Shown here piece after piece: positions 47,101-58,890 of a stretch of DNA of 64,000 nucleotides. A program made the translations under genes and the position numbers. Each line of letters opens with the position of its first letter. Within the stretch, counting starts at the first letter, position 1. Source of the DNA: Spinacia oleracea (Eukaryota > Streptophyta > Magnoliopsida > Caryophyllales > Amaranthaceae); the NCBI RefSeq assembly GCF_020520425.1, contig NC_079492.1, forward strand, positions 109,341,157 through 109,405,156, read 5' to 3'. Under the pieces are notes generated by a model. It did no database searches and was not told the DNA's origin. It saw nothing but the letters and a program-made list of their open reading frames with translations.

Positions 47101-50100
47101 TTAATCACTTGAATCACCATCATCTTCCACATTTTCACGCTCTGCCACAAACTTTTCGATAAGCCTCTTACTTTCACCGTCAAGAACAGATCTTCTTGAC
47201 GAATCACTGCCAGTTTGACCATCGTTAAGCACCGGATCTGATTGGCAAAGAACCAATGCAACACCTGGCATATGAAACAGAAAGCAATCAAGGACAATAA
47301 AAATAGATACTTGTCTGTTGCAAATATGTACCACTATATGTTCCATTAGTTTTTGTCACTCATAACATTCACCAAGAATGACTATATGTACAAGAAGATT
47401 TTACCCTAAAAGACAAACAAGTGAAAATTCAAAACAGATACCAAGTTTCAGATTAATAAAATGTACCACACTGACATATCAAGGATAATTTCTCCAGCTT
47501 CAAGCTACACAAAGGATCATTACAGATTTACATTTCTGAAAGAAGTTGAACTATGTACATACACACTTTGAAAATGACAAGATCCAAGAGAAATATAACA
47601 GTAGGTGCACATCCCCTAATACCTTCTAAATCTTCGGTGACAACAATTTGAAATTTTAGCAAAGTATATCAACAATGATTTAGGTCGATAATCTATCGGA
47701 TCCATTTCCGATGGAGCCAAAGATTCATTTGTTCTTTTGGCTGTGGGATGTAATGGACTAAATCAAAATGGCTCTTAAAACCTCTTCGCTTCCTTTCCAT
47801 GAAGTAGAAGATGGTCGTCCCGTTGTCTTCCCGTTATCGCTTTTGGGTCAATTGGAAACAACCTCTCTGCAATTGCAGGGGTAAGGTTGCGTACACCCGA
47901 CCCCTCCTTACCCCGCTTCTTGCGGGAGCCTCTTTGAGTCAATGGGGGTAATGATAATGATAATGAATGATCTATCGGACCTTTTTCTTCTATCTAGCCA
48001 TTTTAATCCATATATCTTCAAACAAAATTTTTAAATAAATATATTTCATCATATACGATTTCAGCGGTATAGAAATTGACTTCAACCATGCGACATATAA
48101 AACTTATGTGCCTTTAAACAAGATATATAAAGTATGATACCATTCAAAAAGTCGGTACAACACTACAACTCAATACAAAATAATGTCATTATAACAAGAA
48201 CATTGGCAATAATAAGAATTCAGAAAAAGAAGTATACCTTCAGGTGTGCACCGCTTTCCAAAGTAATTCAATCCCACATAGTTTGCTTTGACCGCACTGT
48301 TATTGTATACCAACAGTGTGGGTAGATTACAATCAGGATAATTAGGAATACAATCTGTAGATATTATTTTGACGAACTTTGTTGCTGGGTATCTCCTTGC
48401 TAGCTCTTCCAAGCATCCCATTAACATTTCACATGCTGCAAATCTGCCAATGTTTTAAAATTTGAAACTTAAATAAACATCCTATATCCAAAGACAGTCA
48501 TAATATTGACAGTTAGCTATTGAACTACTATTATAGCACATGTCACCAATGTGCAAGTAAAAATATGCTATGGCCTGATACAGTATGCTTTGTGATTTCA
48601 TGTCCACAATGACACCGAGAGAAATAATTTCTTTGCAAGTGTCTACCAAATTGGATATACCGAGCATGAGTAATGCTCACGCAAAAAGGAAAACATTCTC
48701 CAAAGAATATTAATCTTGTATCAGTAACTTACTGGTATGCGGAGTACATTATATGCACAAGGGAAAAAGTTCATATATAAACCATAACAACAACAACAGT
48801 CTTTTTAAGATGATGATGCATATGTAGGCATACGACACTACAAATTTACCCTTGTGCATTGCAGCGCCTCATTTTATATTTTCTAAATGAAGTCTATGTT
48901 TTTCAACTCAAATTTTATCTCATTAATCACTCTTACGCTGGCTCTAGAAATTCATTTTAATTTGGAGATAATGTTGCAATCCAAATTGTAAATCGTAAAA
49001 ATAAAAGTGGACACATTACTTTATAAGAATGGTGTGGTTTAAAGCTCAATTTTTTTCAGCAACTTATAGTACTTATTTATTTTGATAATGATCAGGGTAG
49101 GTGGTGTGCTGCATATTACCTATTCATGATGTACATTATTTCATCTTGAAAATGACTATATGGTGATCAACGTAGAACAAATAAAGAGTAATAAACTTAC
49201 TGTATAACCATATGGGATGAAGAAATATATTTACATCCAAAGACAGAGAGGAGAAGACAGAATGTTTTACACTTAAGATATAGCTTACAGAATATAAAAA
49301 TTCATGTGGCATATAAGCGGCATCCATATTGCAGCTGTTACACATGTACCGAGATGATTTAGCTCTGTGTATCTCCTCAAACAAATTCAACTCTAGATTG
49401 TACATGTATGTCAGTGTTTCCTTTTAGGTAGAAGTATTGCAGAAGTGCAGAGCAGTTAAGTATATCTTAGACATGTAGGTAGTTAACTAGTTATCCCTTG
49501 GAAGTACAGGGAATACTAGACTTCCTGGAATAACAAAGATGAGAAGAGAATAAGGAGCATCAGCAAAGATGATCATGTTGTAGGGAACATAGAATGGAAG
49601 GCTAAATTAAACATCTTGCGAACGAGTTCTGTTTTTCAGATGCACCAGCCAAAACAAGGACTACACAACCCGACAGAACCCCCTTGAGTCCTTGACCAAA
49701 AGCTAAATCCTTATGTCAACTCTGTTAGCCTATAAGGAACTAAGTTGAGCATGCAAAACATATTTACACGGAAGTCAATAAGTCGTCATGATCCAACACC
49801 AATTTGTAATATAAGCCAGCACCCCTTAGGCCCTTACCCTCCATCGTAGGCCAATTTGCCTGACTCCTGAGAGCAACATAGCTTTTCGCTAGGTGCTCGG
49901 TCCCAGAAAAAGGTCTGAAACATCAAGAGAACTAATGGCTGTTACAGCAAATGCATATTATATTTACATACCAACACTCAATCAACCATCCCAAATGCCA
50001 TTAAGGTTAAAAAAGATTCAAGGGTATTAAATGACCATCACTAAAATTACACACTTTCATCTTGAAACAATACTTTGCACGGTAGAAATCATTTCTGTTT

Positions 50101-53095
50101 CCTGCAAAAAAAAATACTGGGGTTCCTATAATAGAATATTAGTTCTGTTAGTGTCAGACTGTCAGTTAGTTAGCTGTGAACTGTGAAGTAGAAAATCAGT
50201 TACAGAGTTAGTTAGTAGATTTGGGGGAAAATTCCTTACAGGTGATCTCTCTCTCTCTCTCTTCTTCCTACTTCTCACAAATTCCACCATTTTCATCTTC
50301 AAGATATTCTCAAATTCTTGAAGAATTCCTACTGTAGAACAGGTGTTAGATAAAAGTTCTATGAGAAAGTTACTCATAATTTTCCTTGACAATGTGTTTA
50401 AAGAATTAAAGGTATTCCTCCTAAGGGAATAAAGGCTGCTATTGGGTCGGATTATCGGAAGTTAATGGATAATGCAACACAACTATATCTGATGCGGTTA
50501 CAAAGGGAGATTCTAGTCTACTAATCTTCTGAAAGACGGAGAATCTGATTGGTCTAAGGAAGCACGTACAACATTTGTTTGATACACTGAAAAAAGCACC
50601 GAGTTCAGCATCCGTTCTTGCATTGCCAGATTTCTCTATGTTTGAAATTGAGACTGGTGCATCAAATGGAGGTATTGGTGCAATTTTATGCAAGATGGGG
50701 ATCCTTTAGCCTTAAACTTTGGGTCCTAAGTGGCGGAAATTATCTGTATATGAAAAAAAGTTGCTAGCTGTAGTTACTGCGGTGCAAAAGTGGGAACAAT
50801 ATTTCACTAACCAACACTTCATAATTAGAATAAGTCAAAAGAGTTTGAAGTGGCTTCTACAACAGAAAATTTCAACTCCTTTCCAGCAGTTTTGGCTATC
50901 CGAAAGATGGGCTTCGACTATGAGATTCACTATAAGTGGTGCTAAAAAATCTGGAAGCTGATGCTCTTTCAAGTGTAAATGGGTCTGAATTGCTACTAAT
51001 GGCTACTTCAGTCCTAGATTCTAACTTAGCTTCTTTAATACCAAAGAGCTATGGTTTGAATGATAACTTTCAGCGTTTTTATGATGTTTGTATGATACAC
51101 CACAGCAGGGTCTAAGTAGTTGAGAATTTTTCATTGGTTGATGGCATGATTGTAAGGAAGGGTAAGATACTAGTGGGGTCTGGATGAACTCAAGGTGGCA
51201 ATCTTACAGTGGTTACACACTTATACACTTCACCTCAGGCGGGACATTCACATGGTAAAGATGTCATCTTTGTGGTGGTTGACAGGCTTAACAAATACAG
51301 CCACTTTATGTCATTAACTCATCCTTATACAGCACTTGATGTGGCTCAATCTTTGCTTGACAATGTGTTTAAACTACATGGGTAGCCTGCAGAGACTCGG
51401 TGTTTTTGAGCAACTTTTGGCAAGCTCTATTCTCCATTAGAAGGTACATAACTATTGTGTCTTCTGCTTATCATCCACAAACTGATGGGCAGACCGAAAA
51501 TGTCAACCAATGCCTAGAAACTTTCTAGAGGTGCAGGTGCAGGTGCAGTGAGTGTCCTAAGGACTGGAGTTTGTGGTTACCACTTCTTGAGTAGGGATAC
51601 AACACAATTTTTTAGTCTTCAGCTCAGATAACCCCATATGAGGTTGTTTACAATCAGCCTCCACCCTTATAACCTTATTACCCTATTTGCCTGGGTAATT
51701 TAAGGTAAACGGAGTCAATAGACACTGCAGAGAAGGGAATCAACGACAAAGACTGTCCAATTCTATCAGGAGTGACTGTATTTCAAGTGGGATATTGAGT
51801 ATGGCTGAAATTGCAGCCTTACAAACAGAAGTCTACCAGAGAAAACATCAACTGAATTCTATCCCTTTTCAAGTCATAGGTGTTGGAAAAGTCGCATATA
51901 AGCTGCAGCTTCCCGAGTCGGCTCAAATCCACTCGGTATTTCATGTCTCTCAATTGAAGCCATTCAAAGGTGAATTACCGGCTGTAACTCACATCCCTAC
52001 TTGGCTACATGGAAGACAAGATGATGCTGTAATAAATCCTAGTGATGTCCTAGATAGAAGGGTGGTGAAGCATCAAAACGCAGCACAGGTTCAATACCTT
52101 GTCCAATGGGAAGGGTTTTCAGAAGCTGATGCAACATGGGAAGCAGCTTTAGCCTTTGAAACAAAATTTCCTGATTGCTCAATTGACTAAGAATTTTGTT
52201 CTTTATTAATTGTGTAACTTGAGGACAAGTTTTGTTCTTAAAGAGGGAGGTATGTGAAAGAATATTAATTCTGTTAGTCTCAGTTAACTGTGAAGTAGAA
52301 AATCAGTTAGAGAATTAGCTAGTGGCTTTGGTGGGAAATTCTGTACAAGAGGTAATCTCAATAAATAAATAGATCAACTACATTGTAACTCCAGGACATT
52401 GATAAAGATAATAATCCTACTTCCTCTCTCTTATTTTCCATCTTCTTCTATCGTTTTTTAACTTCTAAATTCTGATTAAACTCCATTGTTGAGTAGTTTC
52501 AGAAGCTTAATTAACTCCTGTTACCACTCAGAACATACTCCTAATTCACAAGCTGAGACAATCTTAGTATCATACTGATCAATTACGACATTAATTGAAA
52601 ACTCACCCTTCTTTGTAAAGAATAACAACAACCCAGATTTCCGGCGGAGCTTGAGACACCTCCCGGATAAAATCCGAGCCAGAAATTCGAATAATTGACC
52701 CGAATTTCGCAACTTTAGCAGCTTCCTTGATCTCTGATAACCTTTTCTTCCTACAATTAACAATTCCCACCATCCAATTAACTCCCCACAGTAATTAATC
52801 AAAAATTTAAACCCTACAAATTCGAAATAGAAACTGAAATAGAAATAGGAAACCTGTATTCTTCAAGGAATCGATCATCGTCAAGATCATCCTCTAGATC
52901 TTCGAGCTCATCGTGGGTTTTGGAGTCGATCCATGACTTGTCTTTAGGCTTCGAATCCTCGTCTTCCGCCGGAGTAAATGACGGAGGTTTGAACGCCGGC
53001 GCCTTTTCCGGGAGGTTTCCAAGCTTTCGTTGGATGTCGTCCCACTGTGTGGATGTTCCTTCAACATCCTTGTAAACGAAATGATAATCCGCCAT
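47101..53095 (-). CDS. PLP3: phosducin-like protein 3 (PLP3), thioredoxin-fold, four exons
   Basis: Exons on the minus strand: 53095-52854, 52750-52607, 48443-48238, 47264-47101 (stop TAA 47101-47103), totalling 252 codons. All introns are GT-AG and phases join cleanly (2, 2, 1). The protein starts MADYHFVYKDVEGTSTQWD and has an acidic N-terminal helix region with DDDRFLEEYR (about 70-80), then KKRLSEIKEAAKVAKFGSI, an incomplete-active-site thioredoxin-like domain with RYPATKFVKIISTDCIPNYP (about 140-160), CTPEGVALVLCQSDPVLND, and an acidic tail ending DDGDSSD. It closely matches plant PLP3, a phosducin-like cochaperone that works with the chaperonin CCT in beta-tubulin folding and microtubule formation (known for Arabidopsis PLP3a/b). 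Intron 2 (48444-52606, 4.2 kb) holds a chromovirus relic; intron 3 holds a SINE. MULE-2 sits 250 bp upstream of the ATG. Confidence 0.93.
47701..47969 (+). mobile_element. SINE in PLP3 intron 3
   Basis: Perfect 10-bp direct repeats ATCTATCGGA flank it (47691-47700 and 47970-47979). The right half has the widespread plant SINE block CTGCAATTGCAGGGGTAAGG, TGCGTACACCCGACCCC and TTACCCCGCTTCTTGCGGGAG, and the tail is a short GATAAT-type repeat. It lies antisense to the gene between exons 3 and 4, away from splice sites. Confidence 0.85.
50127..52500 (+). mobile_element. decayed Ty3/gypsy chromovirus in PLP3 intron 2
   Basis: The two LTR remnants share AATATTA, TTCTGTTAG, AACTGTGAAGTAGAAAATCAG and more: 5' copy from about 50127, 3' copy from 52253 (TGTGAAAGAATATTAATTC) after the polypurine-like AAAGAGGGAGGTA. 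Between them only the rear part of pol survives (RNase H, integrase, chromodomain); gag, protease and most of the reverse transcriptase are deleted. It reads opposite to PLP3. The exact right border and target duplication could not be fixed. Confidence 0.85.
50470..52190 (+). pseudogene. chromovirus pol remnant: RNase H, integrase, chromodomain
   Basis: RNase H traces FEIETGASNGGIGAIL and SVYEKKLLAVVTAVQKW; integrase traces VVVDRLNKYSHFM and SAYHPQTDGQTENVNQ; then an open stretch (51795-52190) with VGKVAYKLQLPESAQIHSVF, HVSQLKPF and a C-terminal chromodomain YLVQWEGFSEADATWE. The chromodomain, which targets such elements to marked chromatin, assigns it to the chromovirus branch. Several stops and frame changes make it inactive. 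Confidence 0.88.
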
Positions 53096-53345
53096 TTTTA
53101 CTTAGACACCGGGCTTCAGTTGAGATCTTCTCTTCTCTCTCTCAGCTTTGCTTTGTGGATGTCTGTGCTTTTTGGAAGACGAAGATTGAAATCACAAATC
53201 TGAAATTTTTCTTTTCCTTTTGTTTTCCTTCCCGGGATAGTTAAAAATTGAGGTTAAAAAAATTAAAAAATAAAATAAAAGGTACTTCCCCGTCCCGGAA
53301 TTTAACGACAACGAGTTTAATGCATTGTAAATGACTTATTATTTA

Positions 53346-54715
53346 CGGATTTTTCATGAAATACCCCCGAATTTTGGCGTAATTCACCAAATGCCTCTTG
53401 ACTTTCAGACATTCATAAAATACCCTATTTCAATACTTAATGTACCAAATACCCTTATTTCAAAACTTAATATAACAAATATCTTTAATGACGTCATCAA
53501 ACCTATAATCGACAAATTAACGTCTAATTAACCCAGATAATCCCTAAGTAACACCCTTAATCAACCCACCCATTAACAAACCTAATTAACCCACCCGGCC
53601 ATTAACCCACTAACTCACCCATTTTTTTTGGTTTTCTCTCTCTCCTTCCTACTTCCATCAACTAACCATTTTTTTTCTCTCTCTCCTTCCTGCTTGTTTT
53701 GTTCGATGACTGAGCTTAAAATCAAAGGGTTGTCATTTTTGATGCAATTTATAGATAACCATTTCGTCGATTTTGGTGGGTTTGAGGAAGATTAAGATCG
53801 AGTTTATTGAAATTTGTCCAATTGGAAGCTTAATCGAGCTGTCCACTTTGTTAATTTCACGAATTGGTTGGATTCTAGAGATTTGGGGAAACCCCGTGTG
53901 ATTAAATTTGATGGGTATACAAGAAATCAGTGAAATTTGAGAAGACAAATGATCTTGCAATGGAGCCAAGGTTGTCATTGATGAAGCTTCTTATTTTTTG
54001 GGGCTTTTGTTTGCTTTGTTCATCATTGTTGTTTAATCTCAACAACAATCCCAACAAAAACCACCACAACCACCACAACAATCTCAACAATCACAGAATG
54101 GGAAAAATCTAATTGATCTACAACCGCCACCACAACCACTGACAACTCCTACGCATCTGCCTTCTCCTCTATCTCCTCTGCCTTCCTCTCCAACTCCCCC
54201 ACATTCTCGTCTAACTCCACCGCCTTCGACTATCTCTCCTCCTCCTCCACCTTCCTCTATCTCACCTCTTCCTCCCCTTGCCTATCTCTCCTCCTCACAG
54301 CAGAAGATCGAGAGAGAAAACGAGTTGGTGGTGCAGCCGGAAATCAAAGAAAACCAGTCGCAACCTGTCTTGCTTCCACCGTAGTTGTAATGTTGTTATT
54401 GGTGCTTGGCGACGACGGTGGCGGCGGTAAAGTTGACAGTCTTGGTGGAGGTGGGAAATCCATGGAAGAAAGTAGGAACCTTAATAAACAAATGGGGGAG
54501 AGAGAAAAGGAAAAAATGGGTAATTAAGAAAAAATGGGCTAATGGGTGGGTTAATGGGTGGGTTAATTAGAGTTAATTAGGGTTGATGACGTCATAAGGG
54601 TATTTACCTATTTGGTACATTAAGTATTGAAATAGGGGTATTTTATGAATTTCTGAAAGTCGAGGGGCATTTGGTGAATTAATCCAAAATTCGGGGGTAT
54701 TTCATGAAAAATCCG
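53346..54715. mobile_element. MULE-2, 1370-bp Mutator-like element upstream of PLP3
   Basis: Inverted ends CGGATTTTTCATGAAATACC at 53346 and its mirror at 54715, inverted repeats of roughly 130 bp. The 9-bp target repeats are TATTATTTA (53337-53345) and TACTATTTA (54716-54724), one mismatch. Non-coding interior with a proline-codon-rich block (54150-54300). It lies 250 bp 5' of the PLP3 start codon, so it is part of, or displaces, the promoter. Confidence 0.88.
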
Positions 54716-55989
54716 TACTATTTAATTAGACGGTAGTTGTTGTGGGATATTTTCTTTAATATAGATAGTGGAATGTGTGTCAAACTTTTAAAGGGGTAAG
54801 GGGGGTGGGGTGGGAGTAGTGGAATTTTTTAATGTTTTTTTAGGGAGTAGGGGTGTAGGTGGGTCCTGGGTAGGTGAGAAATTGATATAATATTAATAAA
54901 TATTTCCATTTTTGGAAACGTTACAAGTAATCTGGGACGGCCTTATAAGGAAAGCGTTTCGAGTATTTCTGGACGGAGGGAGTAGATTAGAGGTAAAGCT
55001 GAAACTAAAGACGATACCTTTGGAGTATTAATCATAAATCTCGTGCATACACCGATATTTAAAATTATTACTGCGTATTTGACAATTTTGTACAAAATAT
55101 TTGAGTAAAAAAGAATTGCGTAAAAAATAAAGTAGTACGGAGTACAAATTTAAGGATTATTCTTGTTTGGACTTGATCCAAAATAAAGTATGGACCCAAA
55201 ATCAATAATTTTTTCTAGCACCCTTCCTACAAACACAAGAATCTCGATTGTTCATATAATGACTATAATAAATTAAACACCAAATTACTTAGATATATAT
55301 ATTAACCATTTTTTGAATCATAGTAACCTTATGTTTTTAAAATTAAATTGTGACTTAAAATCACATTATTCAAGCACAACATGTATCAACTACACCATTT
55401 TGATATATTTTTTTCCATAATAATCCTAATAAACATGTCAAAAATAAGAATTTGTTGACATTTCTTTAAGCATGCTCCACGATAAATTAGTGTGGACCAT
55501 GTCCATTTAAGAATTAGTGCAAATATAAAGATCTTGAAATATTTTCAAAAGATTAATAAAGTCAACATATATTTTATGATTTTATAAATACTATTTTTTG
55601 ACAAATAAAATTACAGCCGACAATTTATACTGAAGATCAAACAAATAAAGAATGATAAATTTTTAGTCATGTATACTGAATCTTTTCCATAAAAACATAT
55701 TGAAATAAATAAACGAATATAAAAAAAGGAAAAAAATTACGGCGGGAAAAAAAATTTCAACAGAAAATGACACGTGTTATTCCTGATGTATGTTTCAGTA
55801 GAAATTAATCAATAGATTTTAGGGTTCTTGTTATTCGACAAATAAAGGGAGAAGCTCCTACCATAAACTCGATCCCTTTATTCCTTATCCATAATTTAGT
55901 AGAAAGTAATCACGATTTAAGGGTTCTTTAAGTCGACAAATAAATAACTTTTAGGGTTCTTCCTTCTTAATAAAACTTACGATGTTACA
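54716..55989. other. AT-rich intergenic DNA with a Stowaway remnant
   Basis: A right-hand Stowaway end (TATTTCTGGACGGAGGGAG followed by TA) lies at about 54964-54984; a left end was not recognised. The rest shows no coding or RNA signal. Confidence 0.5.
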
Positions 55990-56770
55990 ACTATAAAAGT
56001 AACTATAATTATGAGGAGAAGTAAACCCTTATTAATATTAGTAGTAATTGTGTCTAATATTTAAAAGTAACATCATTAACATATAACAAATAAGTCTAGT
56101 AAAACATTAAAGTAACATCCTAATGTTTTAAGTGAATAAGTAACTAGATTAAAAGTAACTCTGCTAAAACTATAAAATTAACTTAAGTTATAAATAGAAG
56201 TAACCTTTAGGCTCCGTTTGGTAGGGCGTAAAACGTTTTCATGGAAAACGATTTTTCCCTTTTTAACCATTTTACGTTGTTTGGTTGGGTAAGGGATGTA
56301 AAACAATTTTCCATTACTCTCTCAAAGATGGAAAACCCTTTTCCATTTGAAAGGGAGGGAAACCACTTTTCCTTCTTTCCTCCTTACCTCCCTCTCCTTT
56401 CTTCCCCTCAATCTTCACCATTTTCCCCCATTTTCCTTTAAGTTACAAAACAAAGGAAAACTAGTTTGGAATTGTGTTTTCCATGGAAAATCGTTTTACA
56501 ATGAAAACGTTTTACGCCTTACCAAACGGAGCTTTAGTAATATTAGTAGTAACTATGCCTATTATTTAAAAGTAACACCGTAGGCATACAAAAAGTAACT
56601 CTAATAAACAATAAAGTAACTTCCTAATGTTAAGTAACTAGATTTTTAAAAGTATAAAGTAACTTAAATTATAAATAACCCTAGTAAGAAACAAGGCAAC
56701 TTCCTAATGTTTTAAGGGGCTAAGTAACTGGAATTAAAAGCAACTCTGTTAAAAAAAAGTAACTGAACAT
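55990..56770. repeat. imperfect tandem repeat with AAAGTAAC units
   Basis: A block of about 190-200 bp containing TTAATATTAGTAGTAA, AAAAGTAACA, AAAGTAACATCCTAATG and AAGTAACTAGATT occurs twice (about 56000-56200 and 56540-56690), with a third, partial copy to 56770. A Tourist MITE sits between copies one and two. The array lies downstream of the GT47 gene stop codon. Confidence 0.7.
56210..56533. mobile_element. Tourist-like MITE, 324 bp
   Basis: Ends GGCTCCGTTTGGTAGGGCGT and the inverted ACGCCTTACCAAACGGAGCT, with TTA target repeats (56207-56209, 56534-56536), as in PIF/Harbinger-related Tourist MITEs. Subterminal TTTTCCATGGAAAA palindromes extend the foldback. It has no coding capacity and lies about 380 bp downstream of the GT47 stop codon. 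Confidence 0.9.
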
Positions 56771-56915
56771 ATTAATCCCATGTCAATCTGCAACATTACC
56801 CCATGGATTGATCGAGTATAAAGTATAAATTGGACATGTAGTACATGATGTCTAGCTAGCTAGTGAATAGCATAGAATAGAATAGCTGAATTACAGCACT
56901 CTAAAACTGAAAATC

Positions 56916-58514
56916 CTAATGTTGGTGCAATCTAGTAATTACCATTTGATTCAAATTATTGACAGCAATAGTGAATGCATCTTCAAATATCTCCAACTTA
57001 GCATTAGCATGTGCATAAACTAGCCTAGGCATCAACTCATGAATGATATACTTCCTCATTTCTTTCCTTTGTTTAAGGGGGATGTTTAAAAGCTTCTCCA
57101 CCACGTTCACCTCCGACATCTTCACCTCTTCTTGATCTATAAATACAGAATACTTTTTGTAATCTTCGGGTAAATGCCATGGATATTGGTAATGCGCAGT
57201 GAAAGGATCAAATACAACAGGAATACAGCCTGCAACGAGTGAATCAAACACTGATTTTCTTGTGGGACTATCCCCATCAGGCTGAAGGCAAAACTCCGAC
57301 TCCATGAAAAGTTTCATCACAGGTGCAGATTCAACACATAGTTTTTCTCCACAGTTGAGGAATTTGCAGACCTCAGGGGAAGACGTGCATTGCTCAATTA
57401 GGATCGATCTTATGCTCATTGGATCCTTTCGTGGAGCCCCTGCGAAACTGACTAAGTATTTTCGTTGGACTTGACTGATTTTCTGCTGCCATGATATTAT
57501 CTCTTGGTCTGATCTCGGGTGGAAATAGGTCGGGTAGGGGACTCCCACGTCATTCATATGCCAAGGTTGTCGTTCAATTATGAGCTTGATTGGGTTTTGG
57601 AGTTCATCTAGCTCCAATAAGGGTGTCCCCCATGGTACGTACTCTGACCTTCGAAGATCCCAAGAGTTTTTCCCAAGGACAAATACATGATCTAACCCAA
57701 AATGTGTATTCCACATCTTTTGTTGCTTGAGCCAATCAACAATTTCCTTAGAGAGCTTGTCACTAGGGACCTTTACATGACTAAAATGAGAGCTTAACAT
57801 ATCTAAAGCACCATAAAATGGCACATAAAAAACCTTGGCCTCCTCTGGATTGTCAACTCTACAAGGATGTCTAAGAATACGGTTATGAAATATAGGCTCT
57901 AACATAAATTGATGAGTGTTATACCATCCTTTCCCTAGCTCAACTATAGGCTCACCCATGGCATCATTGCTCAAGTATTTACAAAAGTTCAACCATGGCA
58001 TGATCTCATTACACTTGTCTACCAAATCTTTATTAAACTTATGAGGCAGATCATACACATATATCCTTTTTCCCTCGCAATTATCCGACGCCCTTGAACT
58101 TGAAGAAGAAGAATTGACAATGTAGGATCGTAGAATCGCTAGTTGCACTTCCACAACCTTCCTAGAATCCGCTTTCTCCTCTGCCTTTGCCCTGTCCACG
58201 CCTTTCCGGAACAACGGTTTTGTAAATTCGGAGAACTCGGTTGTGTTACCTCTTTCAACACGTGAAACCGTATTCTTGATCGAGACATTGTCGTAGTTGG
58301 TCGTCGAGAGGCAGTAACGGCTGTTGAGTTTTCTAGATGATACACAAACATGAGCAATGGAGCCTGATATGATTATGGTGGAAGAAGACCATAGGAAAAT
58401 TACAAAAATAATCAGAACAAATGCGGCCAATATTTTCTTCATTAATTTGTATACACATGAGATAGGCCGGAAGCCACGCTCTTCAACCTCTGATGATGCT
58501 CTTTTTTTAGCCAT
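56916..58514 (-). CDS. GT47 exostosin-family glycosyltransferase, MUR3/KATAMARI1-like (532 aa)
   Basis: Complete single-exon gene. A type II membrane protein: short cytosolic N-terminus, one transmembrane anchor at about residues 28-51 (ILAAFVLIIFVIFLWSSS), a variable stem, and an exostosin/GT47 catalytic domain at about 150-500. Landmarks are RIYVYDLPHKFNKDL (about 151), WYNTHQFMLEPIFH, EEAKVFYVPFYGALDM, SFAGAPRKD and the nucleotide-sugar-binding region FCLQPDGDSPTRKSVFDSL (about 410) with AGCIPVVFDPFTAHYQYPWH. These fit the plant GT47-A clade, Golgi enzymes that mostly add galactose or other sugars to xyloglucan side chains in cell-wall synthesis. The precise acceptor and sugar cannot be read from the sequence. 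Size and lack of introns are normal for the clade. Start chosen at the first ATG (MAKKRASSEVEERGFR), which gives the usual distance to the anchor. Confidence 0.95.
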   Translation of the reverse strand: MAKKRASSEVEERGFRPISCVYKLMKKILAAFVLIIFVIFLWSSSTIIISGSIAHVCVSSRKLNSRYCLSTTNYDNVSIKNTVSRVERGNTTEFSEFTKPLFRKGVDRAKAEEKADSRKVVEVQLAILRSYIVNSSSSSSRASDNCEGKRIYVYDLPHKFNKDLVDKCNEIMPWLNFCKYLSNDAMGEPIVELGKGWYNTHQFMLEPIFHNRILRHPCRVDNPEEAKVFYVPFYGALDMLSSHFSHVKVPSDKLSKEIVDWLKQQKMWNTHFGLDHVFVLGKNSWDLRRSEYVPWGTPLLELDELQNPIKLIIERQPWHMNDVGVPYPTYFHPRSDQEIISWQQKISQVQRKYLVSFAGAPRKDPMSIRSILIEQCTSSPEVCKFLNCGEKLCVESAPVMKLFMESEFCLQPDGDSPTRKSVFDSLVAGCIPVVFDPFTAHYQYPWHLPEDYKKYSVFIDQEEVKMSEVNVVEKLLNIPLKQRKEMRKYIIHELMPRLVYAHANAKLEIFEDAFTIAVNNLNQMVITRLHQH

Positions 58515-58890
58515 TTTTATTAATGTATTTGGCCTAAAAACTTCATATTAAAATGATAAAAAATAAAAAATAAAAGACAAAAGGAAGTGAATCATTTCTT
58601 CTATTTTTACTTGATTACATTATTTTGAATATTGATTTGTTTCTCTTTTTTCGGAGTCTCGTGTATTCATTTTATTATGAGTCAGATATTACAGGATCTT
58701 ATCTTTCACTTTCATTCTATTGAATTGATCCTCTCCATTTTTGGTAATACAGTGAATCTGTTTGGAACTAGTCAATACCTTTATTATATTTTTTTTAAGG
58801 AAAAGAATTAGGGAAACATAAATACAAATATTGCAACTATCAATTTTATTAGAACCTATTATGTTTAAAGTATAAATATAAATAATGTAT

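Noticed and set aside
48428-48450. Alternative splice acceptor for PLP3 exon 3 at TTTGCAG (48435)
   Set aside because: It puts a TGA in frame with exon 2; the acceptor at TTGGCAG (exon starting 48443) keeps the frame and gives the expected family sequence.
52521-52802. 93-residue frame over PLP3 exon 2
   Set aside because: Wrong phase; the family sequence (SEIKEAAKVAKFGSI) is read in another frame between proper splice sites.
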